Shown here piece by piece: positions 1-8,617 of a DNA stretch of 20,413 nt. The first letter of the stretch is position 1. Each line of letters begins with the position of its first letter. The notes beneath the pieces are model-generated. The model made no database searches, had not been told where the DNA came from, and worked only from the letters and a program-made list of their open reading frames with translations. The position numbers and the translations under genes are program-made. The stretch spans positions 1,661,275 through 1,681,687 of the forward strand of contig BFEA01000008.1 of NCBI GenBank assembly GCA_003427395.1, written 5' to 3'. The DNA comes from Chara braunii (taxonomy: Eukaryota; Streptophyta; Charophyceae; Charales; Characeae).

Positions 1-52
<52 letters not shown>
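1..52. repeat. (CA)n microsatellite
   Basis: Uninterrupted CA dinucleotide repeat, 26 units, running off the left edge of the window, so its true length is unknown. It is followed by non-repetitive sequence that leads into the 3' end of the decayed gene at 124. Confidence 0.98.
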
Positions 53-55
<3 letters not shown>

Positions 56-123
56 GTCGACATCGTCGTAGTCACAGTACACAGAGAGACAGGACAATAA
101 AGCGACACTAAACAACAAAGTCG

Positions 124-1631
124 TCATGATCTCTCGCGGATGGCTTTCGCTATCTCCATAAGGGCGTTACACATCATTCTATTCGCCTTATCCGCCGTAG
201 CATAATGTTTCCTCCGCACTTCCACTTCACTCTCAAGGATTTCGCATTGCCATAACATCATAGAGCATTGGCGCTTGCTCGCGCTGTCCATCGTGCTCGC
301 CATGAGCGCACCATGCTTGTCCATGACCTCGACGATGGCCTCAAAGGTTTGTTGCCGCATGTTCTTCCTTTTCCCGGAACCATCGGCGCTCCCCGCGCTG
401 AATGCCGAATCTTTCATCGACCCCTGCTCCTCGTCGACGGGCTCCCCTCCACCCTCACTGCCCATGGATTCCCTTCCAGCCCCTCGCCTGCCGGCATCTG
501 AACCCCCCCCGGCACCCCCGTGTCCGCCGAATTCTTCGGGTGGATCGTGTGATCCCCCTTCGTCATGGCCTCATCTCCTCGTACACGCTCCGGTCCATGA
601 CGAAGTTGACGCCCTAGTCCCTCCCACCGGAGAGGTGCTGAAACTTGGGAACCTTCTTGAATTGTTGAATAAAGTTATCTCATTTCTTCCTGCAGTCGGC
701 GACTTTCCTCGTGACGTCCATCTTCTGCAACATGGACCGCCTGTCCTCCCAGTTCCATTCCCTGGTCTCTATGCGGCTGAAATTGTGCCCCATGCCTGCG
801 AAATACAGATCTTGATCCCTTTTCGCCCTCACGAGTGATCGTGTCTCCGACGGACCAGAAATTTCGAGCGGCCTCGCCATCGCTCCCGCCTGTGTCGTCG
901 TCAATTTTCTTGTTCCTCCAATTTCTCAGAATGGAACCCTTCTTCGCACTCGCACCACCATTCCTTACCTTCCTCCCAAGCGGCCTAATCTCAGGCAAAT
1001 CGTCTGAGTTGCAATCGTCGTCAATGTCAACGTCGTCAAAGTCGAGGGGCTCCTGAGCAGCCGCATCGTTGCCTTCGTCGACGCGGAGCCCTTGCACCCC
1101 TCTCGTTATTGTGTCTGTTCCAGCTTGACGCAAGGCCTGCATGCACTCTGCCCACATCTGCCTGCCGTCACGTTCCACGTGCGCACCTGCCGTGGACCCG
1201 TCCTCCTGTCGTTGCCGTCCATGCAGAGTCCCGGATCCGTTTCGCGTCGCAAGTGATAAGCGCATCCATTCCGGACGTTGATCCTCGCCAACCCCTCCTC
1301 GGCCATGCCTCGAGGACACATTTTGATTCTCGCCGCCCTCACGAAGTGATTGAGGTAGACCGCCTTCTCGTGCCCCGCACGGACCAACCATCGTCTGCTC
1401 TGCGCAATCCCCATCTGGGTGGGGATTGACGATGCGAGTATGTGTCGTATGTGTCGCAGCTGCTTCGCTGCTGCTCGACAACCGGAAGCTAAGATCGACC
1501 ACTACATTGCCATCGTCGTCGCACAGCCCCTCGTTCAACAGTGAAGTGTAAGACAACGGGGTCTTTGCCCGCCTGCCACCGTAGGACTGAGTCGCCGCCC
1601 AATCCTGCGTGGAACCACTTCCCAACGGCAC
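124..1631 (-). pseudogene. Decayed Myb/SANT-like (trihelix) DNA-binding protein, probably transposon-related family
   Basis: Minus-strand reading from 1631 to the TGA at 124-126. An N-terminal part (1631 to about 835) has a low-complexity acidic stretch (residues of type DFDDVDIDDD) followed by a basic patch. It runs into FWSV, the first aromatic of a Myb/SANT-like fold. The domain then continues in another frame (about 835-680) with LVRAKRDQD, GMGHN and a WNWED helix, ending ADCRKK. Next comes TGA where the family expects Trp (KK-W-DN), then QQFKKV, HLSGG, a TAG, NFVMDRSVYEEM, and two more frame changes (HTIHPKNSADTG, then the C-terminus). The last 100 residues (GSADGSGKRKNMRQQTFEA through AIRERS) are well preserved. 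From memory this matches a high-copy Chara braunii family of predicted proteins. Its Myb/SANT-like domain resembles those accompanying PIF/Harbinger elements, but no transposase is seen here. With at least two stops and three shifts it is dead. Confidence 0.72.
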
Positions 1632-1936
1632 AATCGATGACCTGACGTCTTCCCTTCGTCATTCGACGGCAGCAGAGGAATCTCATGCAAAGAGAGGTGA
1701 TCATACAACGTCGGATCGTACGCTTGCTTAGCCACAGACCCCGCAGTGCATTGTCGATTGCTCGTGGCGGTTGTCGTGTCTGTCGGTCTGCCGTTGGTCA
1801 GTCGTCGATCCATCCAGTCGCCGTTTTTGGAAGATCTCCTTTTGCGAGCCGCGACAGGGAGCAGGCCAACGAAACACACGAGAAGCAGCACGACGAAGAG
1901 GAGTAGCAGAGGCAGCCTGTGCAGCTGGTCGGCCAT
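1535..1936 (-). CDS. Possible short ORF with hydrophobic N-terminus, or upstream part of the neighbouring pseudogene
   Basis: An ATG at 1934-1936 opens 133 codons. Residues about 8-31 are almost wholly Leu/Val/Phe, a plausible signal peptide or single membrane span, followed by a basic stop-transfer-like RKRR. The remainder is polar with no motif I recognise. Its 3' end overlaps the start of the trihelix pseudogene in a different frame, where the family-like segment SYTSLLNEG begins. It could therefore be the eroded upstream part of that gene, or a chance frame. I do not recognise a function. Confidence 0.2.
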   Translation of the reverse strand: MADQLHRLPLLLLFVVLLLVCFVGLLPVAARKRRSSKNGDWMDRRLTNGRPTDTTTATSNRQCTAGSVAKQAYDPTLYDHLSLHEIPLLPSNDEGKTSGHRLCRWEVVPRRIGRRLSPTVAGGQRPRCLTLHC

Positions 1937-2375
1937 GTAAGGGTCGTGGAAAGGGCAGCAGCTCCACGTCAGTGGTCGACCGTCAAGCGAAGAACTCCTT
2001 TGACAGAAGAAAAAGCGAGGGAAGATCCGTGCTTCGACGTGCAAGGCGTGACGGCAATCGACAAAAATGATGATCTTCCAAAATCCACCTGTCGTCGTCG
2101 AGCATAGCGCCGGCGCGGAAAAACATTCGAATTTCCGACCGTTGTCGACGATCTTCCAGCGCGGCAGAACGCATGACACCGGCCGGCAACGGCCGGTTCG
2201 TCGGACGGAGGCCTCCTGCGAACGGTGACCGTTTGGAGCCGTTGGGATGCCGTCAAGACGGTGGAGGGCAGGGATGTCTGTGCTCCCGTTCGGTGGACCA
2301 CGTCTGGACCACCCTCAACCGAAACTGTGCGTCGGCGCATGCCTTCGCCGCTCACTTTTTTGTGCTTCCTTGTGT
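1937..2375. other. Unassigned, no gene seen
   Basis: GC-rich sequence with overlapping short open frames on both strands and no recognisable motif. No repeat shared with the rest of the window was seen before repeat F begins near 2376. Confidence 0.4.
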
Positions 2376-2555
2376 TCCGAGGGACCTCGGGAGGTCCCTT
2401 GGAGATTACGAAAAATTGGCTGCAGCCACAAGGACGCTACAAGGAAATTTCCTTGTGCTGTTTTCACATTTTTTTTCGCGAATCGTCCCCAAGGACAGGT
2501 GAAACGAGCACTTCCTTTTGGATTTCGGGTCCACAAGGAGTGTCTAACGAGACCC
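2376..2555 (+). repeat. Dispersed repeat F, copy 1, with 18-bp palindrome
   Basis: Shares an ordered set of segments with 9845-10024. These are the palindrome GGGACCTCGGGAGGTCCC (2381-2398), then CTTGG, then a middle part of low similarity. Next come a cCCCAAGGACAGGTGAAACGA-like block, ATTCC/TTCC, and finally AAGGAGTGTCTAACGAG (versus GAGGAGTGTCGAATGAG). A third, inverted copy lies at 8960-9056. The palindrome has perfect 8-bp arms around GG. Type of element unknown; no terminal repeats or coding capacity were seen. Confidence 0.65.
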
Positions 2556-2700
2556 ATTCTCCTATATTTCGGTACCATTAGATTCGCAATACATCAACGG
2601 CAGAGCTCCATCCCACCATGCCACACGTAATAGAAAGCTTAGTGTTGAGAAAACGCAACTTGGGTGGTGGGACTTCATCCCTGGGGCGAGGTCTCATTGG
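2556..2700 (-). repeat. Dispersed repeat A, copy 1 (candidate Pol III SINE tail)
   Basis: 2556-2681 matches 5520-5644 over about 122 bases with roughly 11 differences by eye, mostly transitions. Both begin abruptly at ATTCTCCT. Read on the minus strand it starts with a GATGAAGTCCCACC block resembling a degenerate tRNA B box. This continues through ACCCAAGTTGCGTTTTCTC and the GTGTGGCATGGTGGGA motif. The minus-strand 5' extension (2681-2700) matches the head seen at 4964-4998 and 6077-6113 (CCAGGGGCGAGGT-like). The SINE interpretation is inference. Confidence 0.7.
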
Positions 2701-2773
2701 CAGTCGGATAGGAGTGTGGCCGATCCAGTGCGACACTGAGTGGCAGCGGCCAGACAGGTTCATTATGAATTTA

Positions 2774-4090
2774 TGGGCTGTCGCTGGTCGGTGTTGGGGC
2801 TTGGTTGCGCTGCCCTGTAACCCGAGCGGTACGGGAACAAGAGACCTGGTAGAGAGATTTGGGGAGTTGTCGAGGGTGGAAGGTACTCTAGTGTCTATTG
2901 GCGAACTGATACTTAGTCGACGCTGGCCGGAGCTGGGGCGGGTCGCTTTGCCTTGTAACCTAGCAGGTGGGGGGATTTCTGGGGTGGGTCATGCCAATCT
3001 GTAACCTAGCAGTTGGGGGTGGGAGACCTGGTAGAGATTGGGTATCGGGGTATAGGAGAGGGGCGGATAGGGTTGAGCTGCTGATAGTTGCTAACGGTAG
3101 GTGGCTTTCGGTCCGAATATTTCCGTGATCAAATCTTTCAAAAAAAAACCGTGGTCTTACGAATGTTTTGTGATTCTGAGGACCTCTAGCAACTCATTTT
3201 AGGAGGCTTCATTACTGTTATACTCGGTGGTCTGCGGTTGTCCGATGCTAGAACGACGCTGGCCCGTACTGGGGTGTTGCCCTGTAACCTGCTGATGCAG
3301 GAGTGTGAGGCCTGGTTGAGAGATCTGGGAATGCTTTGGGGTGGGCATTTCAAGGGACAACTAAGGGTTACTGTTGGAACGACGCTGGTCGGAGCTGGGG
3401 TGAGTCGTGTTGCCCTGTAACCCGAGCGGGTGGGGGTGTGAGACCTGGAAGAGCTTGGCAGGGAGTAAGACAGCATTGGAGATTTTTAGAAGGATTTGCT
3501 AGGGATTCCGAGGGTTTTGAGCATTTATAGGACCTTAGTGAGGACAAAGCCGGGTTGAAGTCCCGATATCTCAAAAAAAAATTATGTATGTGCTCTCAAA
3601 AAAGAGAATGCTATAGGATTCTGGGGACTTCTAGCAACTCGCTTTAGGCTGTTTGATACTAGTACATTCATGGATCTGTGGTTGTTCGATGCCAGAACTA
3701 TGCTGACCGGTGCAGGGGTGTTGCCCAGTAACCTGCTGACTGCAGGAGCGTGAGGCCTGGTAGAGAGATCTGGGGATGCTTTGGGGCGGGTATTCCACGG
3801 GAGAACCAAGGGTTGCTGTTGGGACGATGCTGGCCAGAGCTGGGGTGAGTCATGTTGCTCTGTAACCTAGCCGAGTGGGAGTGTGAGGCCTGGGAGAGTC
3901 CGGCAGGGAGTAAGACAGTGTTGGACAGTTTTAGAGAGTTCTCTTTGGGAGTCTAGGGGTTCCGAACATTGAAAAGAGGTCAGTAGTCATTCATAGTTTT
4001 TCAACCTCTTTTTAATTCTCTTGAATTTCTTCAATAGTTCTCAACAGTTCTCAGATTGATTCTCAGCCGAAGCCGGGTAATGGCCCCGGT
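2774..4090. repeat. Tandem array of about 445-bp units with internal half-repeats
   Basis: Two clear units and a worn first unit. CGATGCtAGAAC at 3243 and CGATGCcAGAAC at 3687 are 444 bases apart. AAGACAGcaTTGGA and AAGACAGtgTTGGA (near 3467 and 3914) keep the same spacing. Unit starts resemble GATTCTGgGGACttCTAGCAACTC (3171 and 3623). Each unit holds two internal copies of a block (CGCTGGcCGGaGCTGGGG ... TTGCCCTGTAACC ... GAGaCCTGG). One unit ends in GGGTTGAAGTCCC followed by nine A residues (about 3560-3582), a near-match to a tRNA B box plus A-tail. This suggests array units derived from a retroposon. Short open frames inside are not genes. Confidence 0.75.
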
Positions 4091-4116
4091 ATCTTAAATG
4101 ACTTGTGTAATCCTAT

Positions 4117-4171
4117 ATGGGACTATGGGCCCGGCTCCCAGCACGTGCTGCTCCCCACGAATAGACTGGAG
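4117..4171 (-). repeat. Repeat B, inverted copy (B0)
   Basis: The reverse complement of this interval aligns to the B motif of the 8.6-12.9 kb region. It reads CTCCAGTCTATTCGTGGGG, AGCAGCACGTGCTGGGAGCC, GGGCCCATAGTCCCAT, with scattered substitutions. It is the only copy in the left half and the only one in this orientation. Confidence 0.6.
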
Positions 4172-4180
4172 CATTTGTCC

Positions 4181-4266
4181 CAAAAAAAAAAGAAAAAGAA
4201 AAAGGAAAAAAAAAAAAAACGAGTTTCTGGGCTGAGGAAACAGGAGAAAGGCAAAAAAAAAAAAAG
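4181..4266. repeat. A-rich simple-sequence tract
   Basis: Runs of A broken by single G residues (4181-4219 and 4254-4266) around a short mixed stretch. The predicted Lys-rich or Phe-rich peptides here come only from the homopolymers. Confidence 0.85.
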
Positions 4267-4305
4267 AAACAGAGACCTCCCACCCGAAATCACGGCGGAG
4301 TGCTT

Positions 4306-4998
4306 CCCAGGGGCCTGGACCCACTAGCAAGGTATTCTACCACGCCGTTCAGGATTTCGATCACGTGTGGCATCGAGTGACTCAGTACGGCCGTCGAATA
4401 GATCGGATCTCGACGGCCTGGTAGTTTCCGAGCAGGGACTGTAAAGATGCCCCCCTCCCGTCCAATGAGATGCGTCGAAAAAAAAAAAACAACGAAGTTG
4501 GACTAACTTGGACATGATAGCTCGTGGCTTTGCGAGGGCGGGAAGTCTGGATTTTATGGGCTCTAAAGGGGGGGGGTTGATTTCCAGACTTCGTTTTCTT
4601 TTTTTTTCGGCTCTGAGAAATAGAACTTGAAATGTGAAATTCGAATATTGTGGTGCATCTGACAGGAACGCTTCCGCGGATGGCCTGCTAAAGGCATCAT
4701 GAGATACATCGCGAGGAATGTATCGCAATACCCGTTACTTTTTCATCCTCGTGAATGTGTCCGTGGACACATTGTATTGCCACGGTACATCACTATGAAG
4801 ACTTACGTGAAGGAGATCGCACCAACCCATCAATTCGGGTTCACAGCTGTTCTTCATAGTTTTATGTGCTATTTCAATTCATTTTAAATCAGAAAACAAT
4901 CCATTCATTCGAATAAAAAATCACTTTGTATTTTCCAAAAACCATAAAACTGTGTCACACGTCGTAGAATACTTCGCTAGTGGGTCCAGGCCCCAGGG
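4306..4998. repeat. Inverted repeat about 690 bp apart (35-bp arms)
   Basis: 4306-4340 and 4964-4998 are reverse complements at 32 of 35 positions by eye; both contain CTAGTGGGTCCAGGCCCC or its complement. The arms are the head of repeat A in opposite orientations. This may be one inverted-repeat element or two insertions facing each other. Between them lie about 620 bases with an A tract, a 20-bp palindrome and no recognisable gene; a 62-codon open frame at 4699-4887 has no family resemblance. Confidence 0.65.
4754..4773. repeat. Perfect palindromic hairpin
   Basis: AATGTGTCC (4754-4762), GT, GGACACATT (4765-4773): a 9-bp perfect inverted repeat with a two-base centre. It lies in the middle of the 4306-4998 inverted-repeat region. 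Function unknown. Confidence 0.8.
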
Positions 4999-5040
4999 GT
5001 GAAGTCCCACCGCCCAAGTTTAGTTTAGAAAACGCAACCG
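4964..5040 (+). repeat. Repeat A, head-containing copy
   Basis: Reads GTAGAATACTTCGCTAGTGG, GTCCAGGCCCC, AGGGGTGAAGTCCCACCGCC, CAAGTTTAGTTTAGAAAACG. The second half matches, in the same sense, the reverse complements of the copies at 2556 and 5520. The first half is the head shared with 4306-4340 and, more loosely, 6077-6113. GGGGTGAAGTCCC is B-box-like, and GTAGAATAC sits roughly where an A box would be, but neither is a perfect match. Confidence 0.6.
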
Positions 5041-5519
5041 TGTGACACCATTTTGACATTAATAAATTCGAAACAAAAAATTAAAAAACTGAAAAAAAAC
5101 GCTAGAAACAGCTTTTCTCCTTATGTTTGATGAAGTTACTCAGAGAAATAAAACACGTCTGGCACAGTCGGAGTGAATGTCTCCGTTGAAAAAGGGTACT
5201 TCCCGTGGTGAGGGGACAGGAGGTCATCATTCGTGAAATGGACAGGGGCAACATGGATGGCCAGATGTGTTCATTGCCCAAAGAAGGAAGAGAGTTTGAT
5301 GCGAGAGAGCCAAACACAGCTGTCAGAGTTCCTCCGTTTCAGGGTGTAATGATATCTTTAAAAAAAAACAAACGAAAGGCAAATAAGTTGAGAAATGTAC
5401 CCTACCGAGTTTTCTCAATGGAAAATGGCTTCCCGCCCAAACCAAAAGGGCCAACACATACTACAAAATGGATTTAACTTCAAAGAAAAATTCTACAAAA
5501 TGACCAAATCTAATAGGTT
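5041..5519. other. Unassigned; one anonymous 90-codon open frame
   Basis: AT-richer sequence. An open frame at 5205-5477 (+) encodes 90 mixed residues with a basic middle (KKNKRKANKLR), part of it from an A tract. I recognise no domain and see no promoter or splice evidence. It could be a fragment of an element; it is reported only so the gap is described. Confidence 0.25.
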
Positions 5520-5644
5520 ATTCTCCTGTATTTCGGTACCCTTAGATTCTCAATACATCAACGGCAGAGCTCCGTCCCACCATGCCACACGTGATAGAAA
5601 GCTCAGCGTTGAGAAAACTCAACTTCGGCGGTGGGACTTCACCC
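5520..5644 (-). repeat. Repeat A, copy 2
   Basis: Near-identical to 2556-2681 (about 11 differences in 122), sharing the block CGGCAGAGCTCC(G/A)TCCCACC and the segment ATGCCACACGT(G/A)ATAGAAAG. The similarity starts at the same base (ATTCTCCT) in both, suggesting a true element boundary; read on the minus strand this is the 3' end. No A-tail is seen there. Confidence 0.75.
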
Positions 5645-6076
5645 GAGCGGTGGTGGTTGCAACAACCGTGAACAAAGTAACCGCCACATTTTCTGGAATA
5701 AACTTTGGAATAAACTTGACTTCTGTCAGGCTGAGCACTGATCCTGACACCCTCCATATACTCCGTGATTGAAGGAGGGCTCCACCCAATGAGATAATTG
5801 CACAACAGCAAGTAAAATACCGAAAATCTTCTATCCAGTGGGCCTAAGGCCAACCCCACCCTCCTTTGGGGTTGGCCACACCCCCAACCGATTGAAAAGA
5901 TTCTGGGGGGAAGCTTTCTTTGCACAGGCATGCCCATTGTTAAGGAGAGGAGGAGGGGAACGAAGATCTCCTTACTTTTTCGGGTAATACAAGTAAAATA
6001 CTGACCGTGGGATCACGAGTACTGCACGGCAGGATTTGGGTCACTCACCTGCCCCATAAACTTGTTTCTATCCTAT
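5645..6076. other. Unassigned, no gene seen
   Basis: Contains a short local inverted repeat near 5848-5877 (GGCCAACCCCACCCTCC / GGGGTTGGCC) and no coding motif. No repeat shared with other parts of the window was noticed. Confidence 0.35.
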
Positions 6077-6113
6077 CTAGTGGGACCTCGCCCCTGGGGT
6101 CGGGACCCACTAG
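6077..6113. repeat. 37-bp imperfect palindrome, related to the head of repeat A
   Basis: CTAGTGGG at 6077 pairs with CCCACTAG at 6106-6113. The inside (ACCTCGCCCC T GGGGTCGGGA) pairs except for three symmetrical mismatches around a central T at 6095. CTAGTGGG plus GCCCC is the head motif of repeat A (compare 4977-4994). Confidence 0.8.
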
Positions 6114-6190
6114 AGACATTTTACAACCGTCACCACTTGCTGGCGTTTTCAATCACGTGCGGCCCTTCGTCACACATATAGTCTGTGGAT

Positions 6191-6201
6191 GGAGATTGAT
6201 A

Positions 6202-6238
<37 letters not shown>

Positions 6239-6591
6239 NAAAAGCTATATTCTTCTCTCAATTTCACCTCACACTACCTACCTACCACTACTCCTAATTG
6301 TAGGCATATGGGGAACCCCGTAGCAGCCAGAACCGTGTTCACGAGAGAACATGCGGGGGCTGCTCCAGACCTGCAGGGGGGCGATACCGGCTAGGGGACA
6401 GCCGGTAGCATCAGGAACCATGCCAACAGGACCAGTCCCTGTGCCTCCCCTCAGGTGGTGGTCCCCTCTGCTACGAACATCAGCAGACTATGCTCAATGC
6501 CGATTGGGGGATCCAGTGGTCTATCTCTAGGTGGCGGGCGCCAAGCATGCCCAGGAAAGTCCATGAGGGCAATGGGGAGGAGATTGATATC
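6191..6591 (-). mobile_element. SINE-like retroposon with 13-bp target-site duplication
   Basis: Perfect 13-bp direct repeats GGAGATTGATATC at 6191-6203 and 6579-6591 flank a minus-strand insertion. Its A-tail appears as poly-T at 6204-6238 (interrupted by the single N at 6239). The body at 6430-6578 is the reverse complement of the SINE body at 7932-8077. Shared blocks include GTGCCTCCCCT, TGCTCAATGCC and CTCTAGGTGGCGGGCGCCAA. The copy starts just inside the B box of the 7869 copy, so it lacks the tRNA-like head. A further 3' segment (6311-6429) matches 6833-6975. A-tail plus target duplication is the signature of target-primed reverse transcription by a LINE. Confidence 0.88.
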
Positions 6592-6736
6592 CACGGCCCG
6601 CCTGTTTGTGAAACCGTGAAGTTTTTTGTGGCCGGGGTGTCAACCAATCTGCGTTCTAGAAAGGCTGGCTTACTTCTTTTTATTTTTTATTATTTGTTAA
6701 TTCAAATTCCACTGTTCATCCGGTGCATTTTTGCCC

Positions 6737-7000
6737 TTTTTTTTTTTTTTTTAATCCCAACCAATTCAATTACCTGTAATATCTGGAGAGGACGGTCTTT
6801 CAGGCCTTTTTTATTGTCATTATAGTATTACAGGGAACCCTGTCGCAGCCACATCCGTGCTCAAGCCTCCAACAAGGGAACATGCTGGAGCTGCACCCAC
6901 CAGCAGGTGCGATACCTGCTACAGCAGGTGGGCGATACCGGCCAGCGGTCAGCCGGTAGCATCAGGACCAAGCTTCTTCGATGGGCCAGTCACTGTGCCT
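6737..7000 (-). mobile_element. Second copy of the SINE 3' part
   Basis: 6833-7000 matches 6311-6450: GGGAACCC(T/C)GT(C/A)GCAGCCA, GAACATGC, GGGCGATACCGGC, CAGCCGGTAGCATCAGGA, CCAGTC(A/C)CTGTGCCTCCCCT. A T-run at 6737-6752 may be its A-tail on the minus strand. No target duplication was found and the tRNA-like head is missing. Confidence 0.7.
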
Positions 7001-7763
7001 CCCCTTGCAACGTTTCCTTGTTGCTCCCTCGTTGCTCTCTCGGCCTCCATGAGATCGGCAAAACAGATTCACCTGACCTTCAGAGGACGCAACCCATTGC
7101 CTGACCTAAGAACCCATCCTCAAAAACAGGCGACCAATTCGCTGCCTCTTTGCCCATTGGCTGACAGGAAACGAGAATCCAGAGAGCTTTGCTGTCGTTT
7201 TTTTTAATGCGAAAACAGCGTTGTACAACGCTGCTTGTGGGTCCCGACCCCCTGGCCCCTTTCTTTTCTTTTTTCTCTTTGTTCTTTTCTTTTTTCTTTT
7301 CTCTTTTTTTTTTTCTATATTTTTTTTTCCCCTCAAGGTGCAAGGATATCTAAAAATTATCGGTTTGGAAAACCACAAAAAAAGAGAAAGATCATCTGTT
7401 AGATCGTCTGACATGCTGATTCATGTTAGATGAGATCTGCAGCTCAGAGGATGGCAGACTAGTGGCAACTGACCTACTACCAAGTAATTGGCCAATCGCA
7501 GCGGAATCCACGAAGTGAAACCATGTCGCTGTACCGAGTTAAAATAAAAAAACAAAATGACGTCTGTAATAAAAAAAAGAAAATGCACATTGCACAAAGG
7601 AGGGAGCCTAAGGTTTCAGACAACATGGGGCCCCAAAGGGCCAAAAAAAATAGAGGCCAAAGGCCCAAACAAAAAAAAGAGGAATTTACAGCAGCAATCT
7701 GTAAACTGCGGAGTTCGCTCAAAAAAAAAAAAAAAAAAAAAAAAAAAACTGCACAGGAATAGA
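7001..7763. other. Non-coding stretch with simple-sequence tracts
   Basis: Holds a pyrimidine-rich tract (about 7258-7333, T runs broken by C) and a 27-base A run at 7722-7748. No gene is supported. Long Lys- or Phe-rich predicted peptides here come from these tracts. Confidence 0.5.
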
Positions 7764-8211
7764 AAATTTAGCTAGGCTACCAGCCGGCCGCTTGGTCCCG
7801 GGTGGCCAGACCATGCAAGGACCAGAGAAGGTCCCAGCAAAAAAAAAAAACCTCCAAAAAATCCGAACCAAAACTATGTTATGCTCAGTTGGCAAGGCAC
7901 GCAAGTGGCATTTAGGAGGTCTTGGGTTCAATCCCCATTGGCCTCATGTACCTTCCTGGGCAAGCTTGGCGCCCGCCACCTAGAGATATGCCGTTGGTGC
8001 CCCGGAGTGGCATTGAGCAGAGACTGCTAATGTTCATAGGGGCACGGGACCGGAGGGGAGGCACAGTGACTGGCCCCAAAAAAAAAAAAAAAAAGACTCA
8101 ACAACTTTTGCCTCAGGGTCATATCAAAATTGTTTACCAAATTTTAACTTTTGTTTTTTTTTGGCCTGGCCGGGCAAGTGACCCCGGGCCACTCTGGTAG
8201 CCTAGAAATTT
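7764..8211. mobile_element. Inverted-repeat element enclosing a nested SINE
   Basis: AAATTTAGCTAGGCTACCAG at 7764-7783 and CTGGTAGCCTAGAAATTT at 8194-8211 are reverse complements apart from a two-base AG insertion in the left copy. Further inward the flanks remain loosely complementary (GGTCCCGGGTGGCC versus GGCCCGGGGTCA when reversed). Removing the nested SINE leaves roughly 200 bases, a MITE-like size. No target duplication was identified. Confidence 0.5.
7869..8094 (+). mobile_element. tRNA-derived SINE, head to A-tail
   Basis: An A-box-like GCTCAGTTGG (7884-7893) is followed 31 bases later by GGTTCAATCCC (7925-7935), a perfect fit to the eukaryotic Pol III B box GGTTCRANYCC. GGTTCAATCCCC also lies in a T-arm-like setting (TTGGG...CCCA). 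The anticodon arm is degenerate, so this is not a functional tRNA. The body ends in 17 A residues (8078-8094). The body is shared with the minus-strand copy at 6430-6578. Transcription by RNA polymerase III from the internal boxes is expected for such elements. Confidence 0.75.
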
Positions 8212-8317
8212 AGAAGGAAACCGTCGATCATGCTGTCAGAGAAATAATGATATCAGCTTCTACCCTCGTTTCTACAACACCCTGGGCTTCAAAAAAAAAA
8301 AAAAAACTCTGCCCATG

Positions 8318-8400
8318 TGGCTAAGTGGTAGACCCATCATGCAACTCAGCGGCAACTGTCTACAAACAGACCTGAGTACAGACTCCAGGGGCCAAGTCCC
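8318..8400 (+). other. tRNA-like A box and weak B box (possible SINE head)
   Basis: TGGCTAAGTGG (8318-8328) fits the A box TRGCNNAGYGG exactly. GGGGCCAAGTCCC (8388-8400) lies about 60 bases downstream and resembles a B box with three mismatches. It is preceded by a run of A (8291-8306), the tail of some upstream retroposon. No cloverleaf could be drawn, so a SINE remnant is likelier than a tRNA gene. Confidence 0.35.
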
Positions 8401-8617
8401 ACTTATGCGGATTCTTCATTTCTGGCCGTCGATCTTCGGAATTTACTGTCAGAAGCTGAGAATTGGGGTAAGTGGGACTTGGTCAGAATCAGATGAATGC
8501 AATAGCTCTGGGGCGGTCGGGAAAAAACAAAAAAGAAGAAGGTATGATAAGGAAATTGAAACAAGGTTGTGTTTTTTGTACAGAACGTAAGTTGTCAGAA
8601 TAGGCATTAAGACCTCT

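Noticed and set aside
275-838. 187-codon plus-strand frame
   Set aside because: Antisense to the recognisable Myb/SANT-like sequence on the minus strand; Pro/Ser-rich with no motif.
2618-3004. 128-codon plus-strand frame
   Set aside because: Starts in repeat A and continues in the 445-bp tandem array; the neighbouring units do not keep it open.
7080-7775. Several Lys-rich and Phe-rich predicted proteins
   Set aside because: Direct translations of A and T homopolymer tracts.
7869-7940. Functional tRNA gene
   Set aside because: The B box and T-arm fit, but the anticodon arm and acceptor stem do not pair; the shared body and A-tail make it a SINE.
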